In this document: one piece after another, positions 9,005 to 17,983 of the stretch
How the letters are laid out: each line of letters starts with the position of its first letter
Position numbering within the stretch: the stretch's first letter is position 1
Source of the DNA: Clostridiales bacterium
Lineage (GTDB): Bacteria > Bacillota > Clostridia > Saccharofermentanales > Saccharofermentanaceae
DNA length: 64,000 bases
Assembly (NCBI GenBank): GCA_017529925.1
Contig: JAFXMZ010000008.1
Coordinates: 52,585-116,584, forward strand
Direction of reading: 5' to 3'
The notes under the pieces: generated by a model
What the model saw: only the letters and a program-made list of their open reading frames with translations
Told to the model about the DNA's origin: nothing
The model's database searches: none
Program-made: the position numbers and the translations under genes

Positions 9005-10828
9005 TCAGCCCCCTGCGACTTCCTCAGCTGTGTAGTAATAGAGGAACTTGTCGACCTTATATCTCGAATACTGAGTATAGAGCTTGTTAGGATCTTCTGC
9101 GGAAGAAGGACCCGGACAATAAGGAACAGCTGATGATCCTGCACCGGTATTACCAACTCCTGATGCCTTGATCCTTCCGTAGAACTTGAATCCACCGGAG
9201 TTCTGACCATCCATCTTGAACTCGGACTTGTTCGAGCTTCCACTGGGATTGTAGAGGGATACATATGCATCCATTACGAAAGGTCCCTTGGTCATCTTGA
9301 TATTGTTATTACCATAACCGTATATATTGCAGTTAGGAGTTACTGTACCGATTCCTGCAGGATATGAAGCACTTCCGTTGCCCTGAACATCAGACTCGGA
9401 TCTGTCCGAAGTAGAATAGATACCGCCGCAATGACCATACATTTCGGTCGTCTCGATATTAACTCCGGATGCGAGATAAATGCGGAGCTTGCCGGACTTC
9501 TGGTAGATCCTGAAATCACCCCAGTTGATGGAACCCGTGATATAGAGTCTCGTGTCACCCTCAAAGACAGCATACTTGTTGCCGCCCAAAGATCCGCCGG
9601 AAAGCGTATAATTACCGCCTGAGTAAGTTCCTCCGAATGTAGCGGGATTGAGCTTATTAGTAGCAGGTACATCCGAAAGGTCGTCAGCTGCCGTAACACC
9701 GCCGAAGAGATTCTTCGTAAGGTCCGTATTCTGTGCCTGATCGAGCGTAGGGAATCCCTGCTCGATATATCCCTTATACTTCAGGAGATTCTGAGCAGCC
9801 TTCGCATTGTCATAAGCAGCTCCGGAAGAAGAACCATAAGATGCGATGGACTCGTTGATCTTGCTGGTGAGGTCCTTATTAGAACCGTTATTCCATGAAG
9901 TACCGGCAACACTCGAACCTGTCGTACCCGTCAGTGTAAGGAGCGAACCCGGCTCTTTATTGAGATAGTGGTTGCTGAATGTCCTGTTGATGTAGATCTC
10001 ATTCGTGCCTTCACAGAAATCATGCTTGGACTCGTAATTAACTACAGCCTGTGATCCGGAAGCTGCACCCGGATTGATGAAGTAAAGTCCCTTAGGGTTG
10101 AAGTTATTTCCTGAAGAGAAGTTAGCCTTGTTGTTTGTACCCCAGAGTACGACTGTAGCATCCTGCATGTTATTGGGAGCATCGGAGCTGTAGAAATCAC
10201 CGGTAACGATTACTGTTCCGTAGTTAGCATCCGTACCACCGTTCGTCATCTTTCCGTCGCCTCTGATGAGGATCGTATTGTCGGGCTTGCCGGCACCGTT
10301 GGCGCCGATAACGAGTTCGCCGTAACCCATATCACCGTTTGTCTCGATCATGTTCTGGAAATCGAGGACATCGGGAGTAGGCTTGTCATACTTAAGTACT
10401 ACGAGTACATGCTCTGTCTGCTCGTCGATCTCAGTAACGAACTCGAGAGTAACATATTCTTCTACGTCAGAATGAAGTCCTGCCTCGTCACCGGGACGGA
10501 TCTTGACTGTTGTCTTATTGCCTGCAACACCGCCCATACCGGGAGTAGATGTATCGACAAGTCCGACATTGGCTTTCTCACTTGCAAGTGCCTGAAGCTC
10601 GGCATCGGAGATATCACCCATGTAGAGCGCCTGGTAGAAAGCCTCTGCTGCCGATGTAACGGTCAGTCTCGCCTGATTCTTCTCGGCACGGGTATAAAGT
10701 CTCTCACGCGTACCTGTCGTCAGCATCAGTGCGGCCGCGATCATGATCATGGCAATGCAGAATATGAAAAGGATGGTTACAAGGATAACACCCTGCTTAT
10801 TGCCCTTTGTCTTAGTCATTCTGTTCAT
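9005..10828 (-). CDS. Very large PilX-like minor pilin
   Basis: 607 residues. The N-terminus (KGNKQGVILVTILFIFCI, then a continued hydrophobic run and a GTRERLYTRAEKNQ segment with AAEAFYQAL) has the PilX/minor-pilin layout: short basic leader, Gly at the cleavage site, one helix, then polar residues. There is no Glu at position +5 (Thr is there). Typical PilX proteins have 150-200 residues; here about 540 Gly/Asn/Ser-rich residues follow, with many short strand-like segments suggesting a beta-rich exposed domain. It probably caps or decorates the pilus made by the pil genes at 1-5 kb. It has its own strong promoter and is monocistronic. Confidence 0.7.
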   Translation of the reverse strand: MNRMTKTKGNKQGVILVTILFIFCIAMIMIAAALMLTTGTRERLYTRAEKNQARLTVTSAAEAFYQALYMGDISDAELQALASEKANVGLVDTSTPGMGGVAGNKTTVKIRPGDEAGLHSDVEEYVTLEFVTEIDEQTEHVLVVLKYDKPTPDVLDFQNMIETNGDMGYGELVIGANGAGKPDNTILIRGDGKMTNGGTDANYGTVIVTGDFYSSDAPNNMQDATVVLWGTNNKANFSSGNNFNPKGLYFINPGAASGSQAVVNYESKHDFCEGTNEIYINRTFSNHYLNKEPGSLLTLTGTTGSSVAGTSWNNGSNKDLTSKINESIASYGSSSGAAYDNAKAAQNLLKYKGYIEQGFPTLDQAQNTDLTKNLFGGVTAADDLSDVPATNKLNPATFGGTYSGGNYTLSGGSLGGNKYAVFEGDTRLYITGSINWGDFRIYQKSGKLRIYLASGVNIETTEMYGHCGGIYSTSDRSESDVQGNGSASYPAGIGTVTPNCNIYGYGNNNIKMTKGPFVMDAYVSLYNPSGSSNKSEFKMDGQNSGGFKFYGRIKASGVGNTGAGSSAVPYCPGPSSAEDPNKLYTQYSRYKVDKFLYYYTAEEVAGG

Positions 10829-10885
10829 AAGAATACCTTCCTTTTATGCAGAAAATACCATTAAAACCTAATTCAAGCTGATAAC

Positions 10886-10914
10886 ATTATACGGCATGAT
10901 TAAATAGATTTCAA
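10886..10914 (-). promoter_or_regulatory. Strong sigma-A promoter of the PilX-like gene
   Basis: On the minus strand TTGAAA (10914-10909), a spacer of exactly 17 bases and a consensus TATAAT (10891-10886). The transcript would start near 10879, giving a 5' leader of about 50 bases with AAGGAAGG before the ATG at 10828. Confidence 0.72.
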
Positions 10915-10969
10915 CAAAAACTTTTGCTTTTTATCACAAAGTTTCAAAGTTTTCTTCACAATTCCGCCA

Positions 10970-11974
10970 CTATTCGTCACAATATGTCGGATTTTCTCCG
11001 GCTTCGGGTTTCTTCACGGGAGCACCTCCCGGGCCGAACTCGTCAAACTCCTCTTTCTTGGATGCGACAAGAAAGTAGTCGTTCTGCGTCGCGAACCTTA
11101 TTATCGATGACGAATAGTATTTACCTTCCCTGTTCTTCTTGGCTCTCGTCCTTATGAAGAATTCACCGTGCTCACTGCACTCGGCGAGCTCATATCTCGA
11201 TTTCCTTATCCTGAACGGAGCTATCCTTATTCCGAACTTCCTGCCGCATACCGGACATTTTGAAGTAAAGGCTTCGGCGACCCTGAACGCTGCGTCAGCA
11301 TTCTCCTCGCTTCCCGCGACTGAAGAGAACTCCCTCTTGACGTCAGGATCCGCAGTGGAACTCGATATCGCTGCGAGCACTTCGGTAGGCCTGTTATGTT
11401 CAAAGATCTTCTCGAGTATCGCTCCCGTGTATTTTGCATCCGAGGTGGCACTATGGAATTCCTCACTCTTGCCTATGCCGTAATAATCGACGGCAAACTC
11501 GACGCTCCTCTGCCTTCCCTTCTCACCCGAGAAGAGCGAGAATATCGGCTGGACGTCGATAAAGAACATACCCAGCTTATCGTCCATACCGAAGAACTTC
11601 AGGTTCATCTTGAGCATATCGGTATCTGAATTGCCCCATCCCGCAAGGATCGCCCCGTTCCCGCAGAAAGCGGAGAATTCCTCATAGGCATCCTTAAAAT
11701 CGACTCCTGCGCGCAGATCGGCAGTCGTCTTGCCGGTCACCTTCTTTACGTGATAATGCATCCTCGTATATATCTTCGGCTTTACGTCCCTGGAGAATAC
11801 GCCCCTGTAATTGAGATGGCCGTTCTCGTAAACATATTTGACGGCGCCTATCTCGATTATCTCTCCCGTAAGCTCGGATACCTCATGAGCATACTCACGC
11901 CCGCCTATGGGCTGGTTCCACTCAAGGTCGAATACTATGAAGACGCTGCCTTCCTCGATCTTTTTACTAAGCAC
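10970..11974 (-). CDS. DEDDh 3'-5' exonuclease with C-terminal zinc ribbon
   Basis: 334 residues from GTG 11974. Exonuclease motifs appear in order: FDLEWNQ (Exo I, D and E), WGNSDTDML (Exo II) and a HSATSDAKYT segment (Exo III, H and D), so a DnaQ/RNase T-type nuclease is expected. Then come a CPVCGRKF motif and a later AECSEHGEF, probably a zinc ribbon. Exonucleases of this group trim RNA or DNA 3' ends; the substrate cannot be told. Its GTG start overlaps the end of the upstream membrane-protein gene by eight bases, with GAGG inside that gene, so translation is coupled. Confidence 0.82.
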   Translation of the reverse strand: MLSKKIEEGSVFIVFDLEWNQPIGGREYAHEVSELTGEIIEIGAVKYVYENGHLNYRGVFSRDVKPKIYTRMHYHVKKVTGKTTADLRAGVDFKDAYEEFSAFCGNGAILAGWGNSDTDMLKMNLKFFGMDDKLGMFFIDVQPIFSLFSGEKGRQRSVEFAVDYYGIGKSEEFHSATSDAKYTGAILEKIFEHNRPTEVLAAISSSTADPDVKREFSSVAGSEENADAAFRVAEAFTSKCPVCGRKFGIRIAPFRIRKSRYELAECSEHGEFFIRTRAKKNREGKYYSSSIIRFATQNDYFLVASKKEEFDEFGPGGAPVKKPEAGENPTYCDE

Positions 11975-14276
11975 TCTTTTCCTCTTTCCGTACCCTGCCG
12001 GTCTCTTTTACAACATTATACATGCAAACTCCCGCAAGAGATACGAGAACAAGGCACGTTATCACTGCTCCTCTTGTCATATCGGAACTGTCGCTCTTTA
12101 CGGAGAATGTCATACTGCCGTCTATGATCTCCGAATCAAAGACGAACCCGAGCCTTCCCCCGCAGTCGAAAGTCTCCTGTGACTTCCCGTCTGCATATAC
12201 GCCGAGTCCGTCGACATAAGGGACCGAAGTTATGACAGTCCTCTTTCCGCCGACGTATGTAAGATCCTCTGCCTTTACCGTCAGAGCATCGTCTTCTTCG
12301 AAAGTCTTAACTTTTGATCTTGTTCCTGACAGTGCCTCGGGATCGAGTGAATACACCTCGAAAAGCCCTGTTCCCTCCGCATCCTCAACGAGCGCGATCC
12401 TCAGGTTGATCTGCGGGCTCACTGACCCGAGCTTCTGAATGAAGGGTCCGTCGAACCTGTTGATGATATCGTTCTCGACATACATCTCGGTCAGGATCTG
12501 CCTCCCCGTAAATGTGGACTGGGCATAATATGCCGTCCCTTTCCCGGCATCGATCCTGATTATAAGCTCGCATCTCGTGCCCTTCTGCTCGACCGTATAA
12601 CCGGAAGGCATATTATTTATCAGTCCCTTGGAATAGACCTCCGAAGACGGGACCGGCGTATAGATCCTGTTCTCTAATGATGCGAGCGATACGGCATTGG
12701 CTACCGTTACGGTATCGGAGGCATACAGAGCCTCCCTGATATCGGAAGTCAGAAGGATATATTCCTTTTCTCCGTCTTCAGCGCCCAGGAACGGAAGGAA
12801 TGTAGCCTCGGAAGCGTTCTGCGGTACATATGAATCGCGTGCGATACCGGATGATATGTGTATCGGCGCAAGAGAGAAAGTCGTATTAAACAAAATGCCT
12901 GCGAATGCGACGGAAAAGATGATCCTTTCGAGGCGTCCCTTCATCTTTCCCTCCCCTCTCGTTATGAGGAAGCAAACCCAGAAGACGGCACATGCGCCCG
13001 TAAAGTAGAGCCTGACGAAACCGTATGAGAGGTCATTTCCGGAACTGTTCCCGACTATGAGAAGTCCGATGACCGCGGCGCCAAGAGCATAGGAAACGCC
13101 CTTTGAGAAGCTGTAGTTGCGAAGGCTCACAGCCGCGATGAATATCATCAGCCATGACATCCCTATCAGCTTTACGAACATTACCGCGGGCGTGACATTG
13201 CCGAGTCCGAGGAGCTCATCCACTATCGAAAATGTTATCGACAGATATATAAGAAGGAGCATTATCCCCGAAGATACCCTCATGCGCAGAGGTATCTTTC
13301 CGTTGAAGAAAAATGCGATAAAGAGCATAAGGACAAATATAGTAACGCAAAGCGACGGGAGCGTCGCATCTCCGTCATAAGAAGGGATCCTTCCGTTCGT
13401 CATCGACATCAGGAAATCAAGGAAAGGGAATCTGGCGGGAGCCGCGAGGGCTTCCCCGTCAACCTGTCCGGAATGAATGGGATTCCCGTACTTGATAAAA
13501 GGATATATAACGGCAGCACATGAGAACAGTCCTATAAACCATCCGGCAAAGACATATATCATGCTCCTTACGGCATCTCTTCCGGTCTCATTGGCACCGA
13601 GAGCCAGGACGAACGAGAACATCAGGAACATCGTAAGACCGTAATACCAGCCGGTGACTCCGGTCATTCCCGTCAGGAAGACGGCGAATGCGAGGAATAT
13701 GACCGATCTTACCGATCTTTCCCTTATCGCACTGTCCGAAAAGTACATGAGCAGAGGGAATACTGCAGCAAGGTTTGCGGCCTGCGGACATCCGAACGAC
13801 GTCAGCATCGGCGAAGAGAGCGCATATGCCGTCGACAGGAAAAGAGCCGTTATCCACGGGATCCTTGTCTTCCGCTTAATGAAGAAGAACATCGTAAGTC
13901 CGGGAAGTCCGTATCTGAAAAATCCTGCAATTGCAAGGAACGTGAAAGCTCTTTTCTCCGACAGCATGAATGACATGAGGAAAGGGATATCGGCATGATC
14001 CGTCAGCAGGCGTCTTGCGGCCTCAGGCTTTGCCAGGTTATCGCTTCCTCCCAGAGCCGTTCTTATCGAAGCCATGTCGGACGCTTCCTTCGAAGCATAC
14101 GTAAACCAGCTGATATCGAAGACCCCGTGACGCTCCGTGAGCTCAGGGGGGATATCATCGCTTCCGTTCGTCGCCATGATCACCGAGAAAGAGGCCGCGA
14201 GTATCAGGACGGGAATGAAGAAAGCCGCGATATACTTAAGACTGTTCTTGAACCGGTGTGATAGCTTCGGGAACAT
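11967..14276 (-). CDS. YfhO-like polytopic membrane protein (769 residues)
   Basis: About 12 predicted membrane segments, the first at residues 13-33 (YIAAFFIPVLILAASFSVIM), then a region of roughly 250 extracytoplasmic residues and a last helix (GAVITCLVLVSLAGVCMYNVV) before a basic tail. Layout and its pairing with a YfhO paralogue suggest the GT-C-like YfhO group, some of whose members glycosylate lipoteichoic acid, but identity to YfhO is weak here. It overlaps the upstream YfhO gene by 41 bases and the downstream exonuclease by 8. Substrate unknown. Confidence 0.6.
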   Translation of the reverse strand: MFPKLSHRFKNSLKYIAAFFIPVLILAASFSVIMATNGSDDIPPELTERHGVFDISWFTYASKEASDMASIRTALGGSDNLAKPEAARRLLTDHADIPFLMSFMLSEKRAFTFLAIAGFFRYGLPGLTMFFFIKRKTRIPWITALFLSTAYALSSPMLTSFGCPQAANLAAVFPLLMYFSDSAIRERSVRSVIFLAFAVFLTGMTGVTGWYYGLTMFLMFSFVLALGANETGRDAVRSMIYVFAGWFIGLFSCAAVIYPFIKYGNPIHSGQVDGEALAAPARFPFLDFLMSMTNGRIPSYDGDATLPSLCVTIFVLMLFIAFFFNGKIPLRMRVSSGIMLLLIYLSITFSIVDELLGLGNVTPAVMFVKLIGMSWLMIFIAAVSLRNYSFSKGVSYALGAAVIGLLIVGNSSGNDLSYGFVRLYFTGACAVFWVCFLITRGEGKMKGRLERIIFSVAFAGILFNTTFSLAPIHISSGIARDSYVPQNASEATFLPFLGAEDGEKEYILLTSDIREALYASDTVTVANAVSLASLENRIYTPVPSSEVYSKGLINNMPSGYTVEQKGTRCELIIRIDAGKGTAYYAQSTFTGRQILTEMYVENDIINRFDGPFIQKLGSVSPQINLRIALVEDAEGTGLFEVYSLDPEALSGTRSKVKTFEEDDALTVKAEDLTYVGGKRTVITSVPYVDGLGVYADGKSQETFDCGGRLGFVFDSEIIDGSMTFSVKSDSSDMTRGAVITCLVLVSLAGVCMYNVVKETGRVRKEEKSA

Positions 14277-16965
14277 CTTTCTTCCTTCTGACCGCCTGTA
14301 AGGTCACTATACCTGCGAGAGAAACGGCACCGCCGAGTGTCAGCCACATTCCGGTCCCGAAGCCCTGAGGCTCATATTTGAGGACTATCTCATGATGTCC
14401 CTTTGTAAGGTGGACGCCGCAAAGAGCATCCTGAACGGAAACGAGCTCCTCCCTCTTACCGTCAACCGTAAGAGTAAATCCTTCCGTATAGGGAACCGTA
14501 AGGAGAAGGAATCCTTCCTCCTTAACGTCGATCTTTCCGGCGATGGTGGTGTCATTGTAGTAGGATACGTCGAGCTGGCTTCTTGAGAGCCTGCTGACCA
14601 TCGCATCGTATCCCTCTTTGTCGAGAGCATAGGAATTCAGTCTTATGCTTCCCGAAGGAGGAGTCTGGTATGTCACCTTTGCCTTGATCTCCCTGCCGTC
14701 AAACTTTCCGAGGCAGATAGTCTGATAGCTCCTGATCTCGAAAGTAATGCTCTCGTCACCCTCACGGTCTATCGTGACGTTGCCTCCCTTGGTCGAATCG
14801 AATCTTATATATATGTCCGCATCCTCGGGAGCATTATTGATCCTTACAGTGATCGAAGCCGGAGAATTCGGATCAGTGATGCCGTATGAGGCCGTATTGC
14901 CGACGACTCCGGAGTAGACGGCATTCTCGGTCGAATCGTGTATCGTCTGGATCGGCGTATATACATCCTTATCCACGCCCATCGAACGGACAAGGAGATT
15001 TGTCTTCGCAAAATTGTCCGTCATGCCGAAGTCAGGCTCATAGTCGAGGATCTCATCCGAGACTATGTATCCGACGGAAAGCGCATCCGGATTGCCGTAG
15101 AAGAGCACTTCCCCGTCACTCCACTCCAGATCGAAAATGGCCGGAACGGTCTTCGTATTCTCGATAGTCGCGAGGTTACGTATGCCGAGCAGTGTCGCCG
15201 TTACCCTCGTCAGACCCGCATTGCGCAGTCCGTTGATGCCGTTGTTATGGAAACCGAAGTTCCTCATATATTTGACGAAGCTCTCCCTCGCCGTGGAAGA
15301 GAAGATCGACATTCCCTTGATGTCATAGACTGACTGGATATCGCAGATATTGTTAGGATATACTTCCGTCCTCTCGAAAGAGCGGTGTCCCTCCGTCCCC
15401 TCTATCTCCTCGGTATGGGTCTTTATTATCTCCCTGTTCTTTCCGTAGAATTCATAACCCGTGAATCCCTCGTTGCCCCTTACCGTCGCCATCGCGACAA
15501 GGACCGTGAAGAACATCTCGACCATCATGGTCGACATAAGAAGGATCTCATAGAACGAGAAGGATCTGTTCCTTCCCCTCCTTACAGCACAGAGCACCGA
15601 GCCCTGGATCAGGAGGAAGAGCAGCGACAGACCTATCTGGGTGTAGCCTTCGTTGCCCTCGCCGAACTTTTCGAACAGGACAAGGAATATGAACTCGCCC
15701 GTCAGGACAGCTGTCAGGATCGAAGGCGGAATGGTCCTCAGGATCCTCACCGTCATGTGCGCGACCGTTATGATCAGGAAGCACATTATGAAGGACTGCC
15801 TGTAAGGTATCTGGTTCGGGAAATGGAATCCGTGCCATATGAAGTTCAGCGTCCTGTTCGTAAAGCTCAGGTACATGAAGATCAGGAGGAATGCATATCC
15901 GAACTTGTGTCTCTTTGTTATGCCCGACTCCTTGGGAGCCATGAAGAACAGCGGGAGCATGAGTACGGGGACTGTGCCCGACGCGACGTTCGCCATGCCA
16001 TCCCTGATGTTGGGATTTGCAGCGACAAGGAGCCTTCCCATGAAATCAAAGAGGTTGCCGGTGAGATTAAAATCCTTCACGAACTCGTCGCCTGTCGCGG
16101 ACGAATGCTGGAGTATAAGATATGTCGGGATCACTATGAATGCCGCCATGAGACCGGCTATGAGCGAAGCGAGCGCGAACCTGCCGGCGCACGTCAACAC
16201 CTTCCTGACGCAGAGCCTGTCGGGATCCGTCTCGTCCTTCGTGACATTAAACATCGTTATGCACAGGACGGGTGCGAGAAGGACAAGGAATATGCAGATG
16301 AAATATCCCGCATAGTAGTTGCTCGCGATGCAGACTGCGAGCGACAGTGTGTAAAGGAGGTACTTCCCCTCCTTCATGAGCTTCCTCAGTCCGAGGACTA
16401 TGAGCGGCAGCATGACGAAGGCGTCACACCACATTATGTTCCAGAAATCAGTAAAGAACCATCCGCACAGAGCGTATGAGGAGCCGAATACGACCGTTAT
16501 CAGATCGCATCTCCTGTCGTCGGTATCGGACAGGAGAAATGACATGAACAGCGAAGCCAGACCGGCCCTTACGGCTGTGATAAAAGCGATGAATACGGGG
16601 ATCGCCTTATATGAGAAGAGAAGGACGAAGATATTGAGCGGGCTCGCGGAGTAATTGGCAAATGCCGCATAATACTCATTGCCCAGGCCGCAGTTCCATG
16701 AATAGAAAAGGGAGCCGCCGTCAAGTATCTTCTGTTTGAGTTCATAAAGGAAGGGGCAGTACTGGTGATAGAGATCGACCGTCAGGATCGTCCTGTCGCC
16801 TACAGGGAATATACCCAGTATCGAAAAGACCGTCACTACTGTAAGGAACGGAAATGCAAAGCAGAGCACCCTCACGAGAAAGCTGCCTTCGAATATCCTG
16901 TCCCTTATGCTCCTTCTGCCTGCCAGAGCAGGTGCGGGAGCGTTCTCAATTCCCTGGTTTTCCAT
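14236..16965 (-). CDS. yfhO: YfhO family membrane protein
   Basis: 909 residues. The N-terminal block TILTVDLYHQYCPFLYELK followed by a YSWNCGLGNEYYA segment is the hallmark of YfhO, which in Bacillus supports lipoteichoic acid glycosylation; family members are GT-C-like polytopic proteins with an extracytoplasmic C-terminal domain. About 12 helices are seen, then a soluble domain containing an LLLTVPYTEGFTLTVDGK segment, and a last helix (WLTLGGAVSLAGIVTL). The ATG at 16965 has no Shine-Dalgarno; a TATAAT lies seven bases before it, so the mRNA may be leaderless. It leads the three-gene leftward operon with a second such protein and an exonuclease. Confidence 0.85.
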   Translation of the reverse strand: MENQGIENAPAPALAGRRSIRDRIFEGSFLVRVLCFAFPFLTVVTVFSILGIFPVGDRTILTVDLYHQYCPFLYELKQKILDGGSLFYSWNCGLGNEYYAAFANYSASPLNIFVLLFSYKAIPVFIAFITAVRAGLASLFMSFLLSDTDDRRCDLITVVFGSSYALCGWFFTDFWNIMWCDAFVMLPLIVLGLRKLMKEGKYLLYTLSLAVCIASNYYAGYFICIFLVLLAPVLCITMFNVTKDETDPDRLCVRKVLTCAGRFALASLIAGLMAAFIVIPTYLILQHSSATGDEFVKDFNLTGNLFDFMGRLLVAANPNIRDGMANVASGTVPVLMLPLFFMAPKESGITKRHKFGYAFLLIFMYLSFTNRTLNFIWHGFHFPNQIPYRQSFIMCFLIITVAHMTVRILRTIPPSILTAVLTGEFIFLVLFEKFGEGNEGYTQIGLSLLFLLIQGSVLCAVRRGRNRSFSFYEILLMSTMMVEMFFTVLVAMATVRGNEGFTGYEFYGKNREIIKTHTEEIEGTEGHRSFERTEVYPNNICDIQSVYDIKGMSIFSSTARESFVKYMRNFGFHNNGINGLRNAGLTRVTATLLGIRNLATIENTKTVPAIFDLEWSDGEVLFYGNPDALSVGYIVSDEILDYEPDFGMTDNFAKTNLLVRSMGVDKDVYTPIQTIHDSTENAVYSGVVGNTASYGITDPNSPASITVRINNAPEDADIYIRFDSTKGGNVTIDREGDESITFEIRSYQTICLGKFDGREIKAKVTYQTPPSGSIRLNSYALDKEGYDAMVSRLSRSQLDVSYYNDTTIAGKIDVKEEGFLLLTVPYTEGFTLTVDGKREELVSVQDALCGVHLTKGHHEIVLKYEPQGFGTGMWLTLGGAVSLAGIVTLQAVRRKKDVPEAITPVQEQS

Positions 16966-16972
16966 AAGCCAT

Positions 16973-16978
16973 ATTATA
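16973..16978 (-). promoter_or_regulatory. -10 element for a leaderless yfhO transcript
   Basis: TATAAT on the minus strand ends seven bases before the yfhO ATG, which places the transcription start at about the A of the ATG. No ribosome-binding site is present. The -35 region is poor, which lowers confidence. Confidence 0.5.
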
Positions 16979-17065
16979 TTAACACACTTATATTACATAT
17001 TTGTAGCAGAACTGCCTTATAACTGTGGTAAAGTATATTATGAAAATCTATGCGGAGCAAATCAT

Positions 17066-17983
17066 ATGGCACTGAAGCTTAAGATCATCATAAATCCGAG
17101 TTCGGGAAGGGAGACCGCACGCTATAACGTGGAGGATACCCTTGCCTATCTCTCGTCATTCAACGAGCTCGAGAGAGCCGATCTCTACTACACCATGAAG
17201 CAGCATGACGCAGAGCGATATGCTGCCGAGACAGATCCTGCCGAATATGACTACATCATTGCGGCGGGCGGCGACGGCACCGTTAACGAGGTCATCACGG
17301 GTCTTATGAAGAACGGGATAGATATCCCTCTTGCGATCTATACTTCCGGTACGGTCAATGATTTCGCGACGATAAACCATCTTCCGTCACTGCCTTCGGA
17401 TTTCGCGAGGATGCTCATGCACCCCGAGATCAAGGTCGTAGACTGCGGAAAGGCGAACGACTTCTATTTCCTGAACGTTCTTGCAGGCGGCATGATGAGC
17501 GACGTATCCTACCGCGTACCGTCCTCCCTGAAGACCACTTTCGGACCTGCCGCATACTGGATGAGCGCCATAAAGGATATACCTTCGCTCAATACGACGA
17601 TCCCCGTCACGTTCAGGACGGACAAGGAGACTATAGATGATGACGTCATCATGTTCTTCGTTTCGAACAGCAAGAGCGTCGGCGGATTCCGCAATCTGAT
17701 GACAAGAGCGGATCTTCAGGACGGACTGCTCGATGTCCTGGCAGTAAAGAAGATCGACTTCGGAAGCGTATTCCCTCTTCTCGGGAACCTTCTGACAAAT
17801 GACCATATCTACAATGACAAAGTCATATACTTCCAGACGAACAGACTGGAGATAACAACTTCGGGAGACCGCGGAGTCGTTCTCGACGTTGACGGTGAGA
17901 AGGGTCCTTCCCTGCCCGTCAGTATCGAATGCATACCCAAGGCTATACGTCTCCTTGTTCCCGGAGAGGAGGAAGACAGATGA
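17066..17983 (+). CDS. YegS/BmrU-type lipid (diacylglycerol) kinase
   Basis: 305 residues from ATG 17066, preceded by GCGGAG; the open frame extends upstream but without conservation. NPSSG near the N-terminus and the AAGGDGTVNEVITG signature at about 66-79 identify the DAGK catalytic domain, which phosphorylates diacylglycerol or related lipids with ATP. The length fits the YegS/BmrU group. A TGGTAAAGT extended -10 lies at 17026-17034. The stop overlaps the next start (ATGA), so it is coupled to the foldase gene. It may recycle diacylglycerol released by lipoteichoic acid synthesis, which would match the yfhO genes next door (inference). Confidence 0.88.
   Translation: MALKLKIIINPSSGRETARYNVEDTLAYLSSFNELERADLYYTMKQHDAERYAAETDPAEYDYIIAAGGDGTVNEVITGLMKNGIDIPLAIYTSGTVNDFATINHLPSLPSDFARMLMHPEIKVVDCGKANDFYFLNVLAGGMMSDVSYRVPSSLKTTFGPAAYWMSAIKDIPSLNTTIPVTFRTDKETIDDDVIMFFVSNSKSVGGFRNLMTRADLQDGLLDVLAVKKIDFGSVFPLLGNLLTNDHIYNDKVIYFQTNRLEITTSGDRGVVLDVDGEKGPSLPVSIECIPKAIRLLVPGEEEDR

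Noticed and set aside
15385..16479. 364-codon rightward open frame
   Set aside because: Mirror of yfhO; highly charged, low-complexity product without hydrophobic core.
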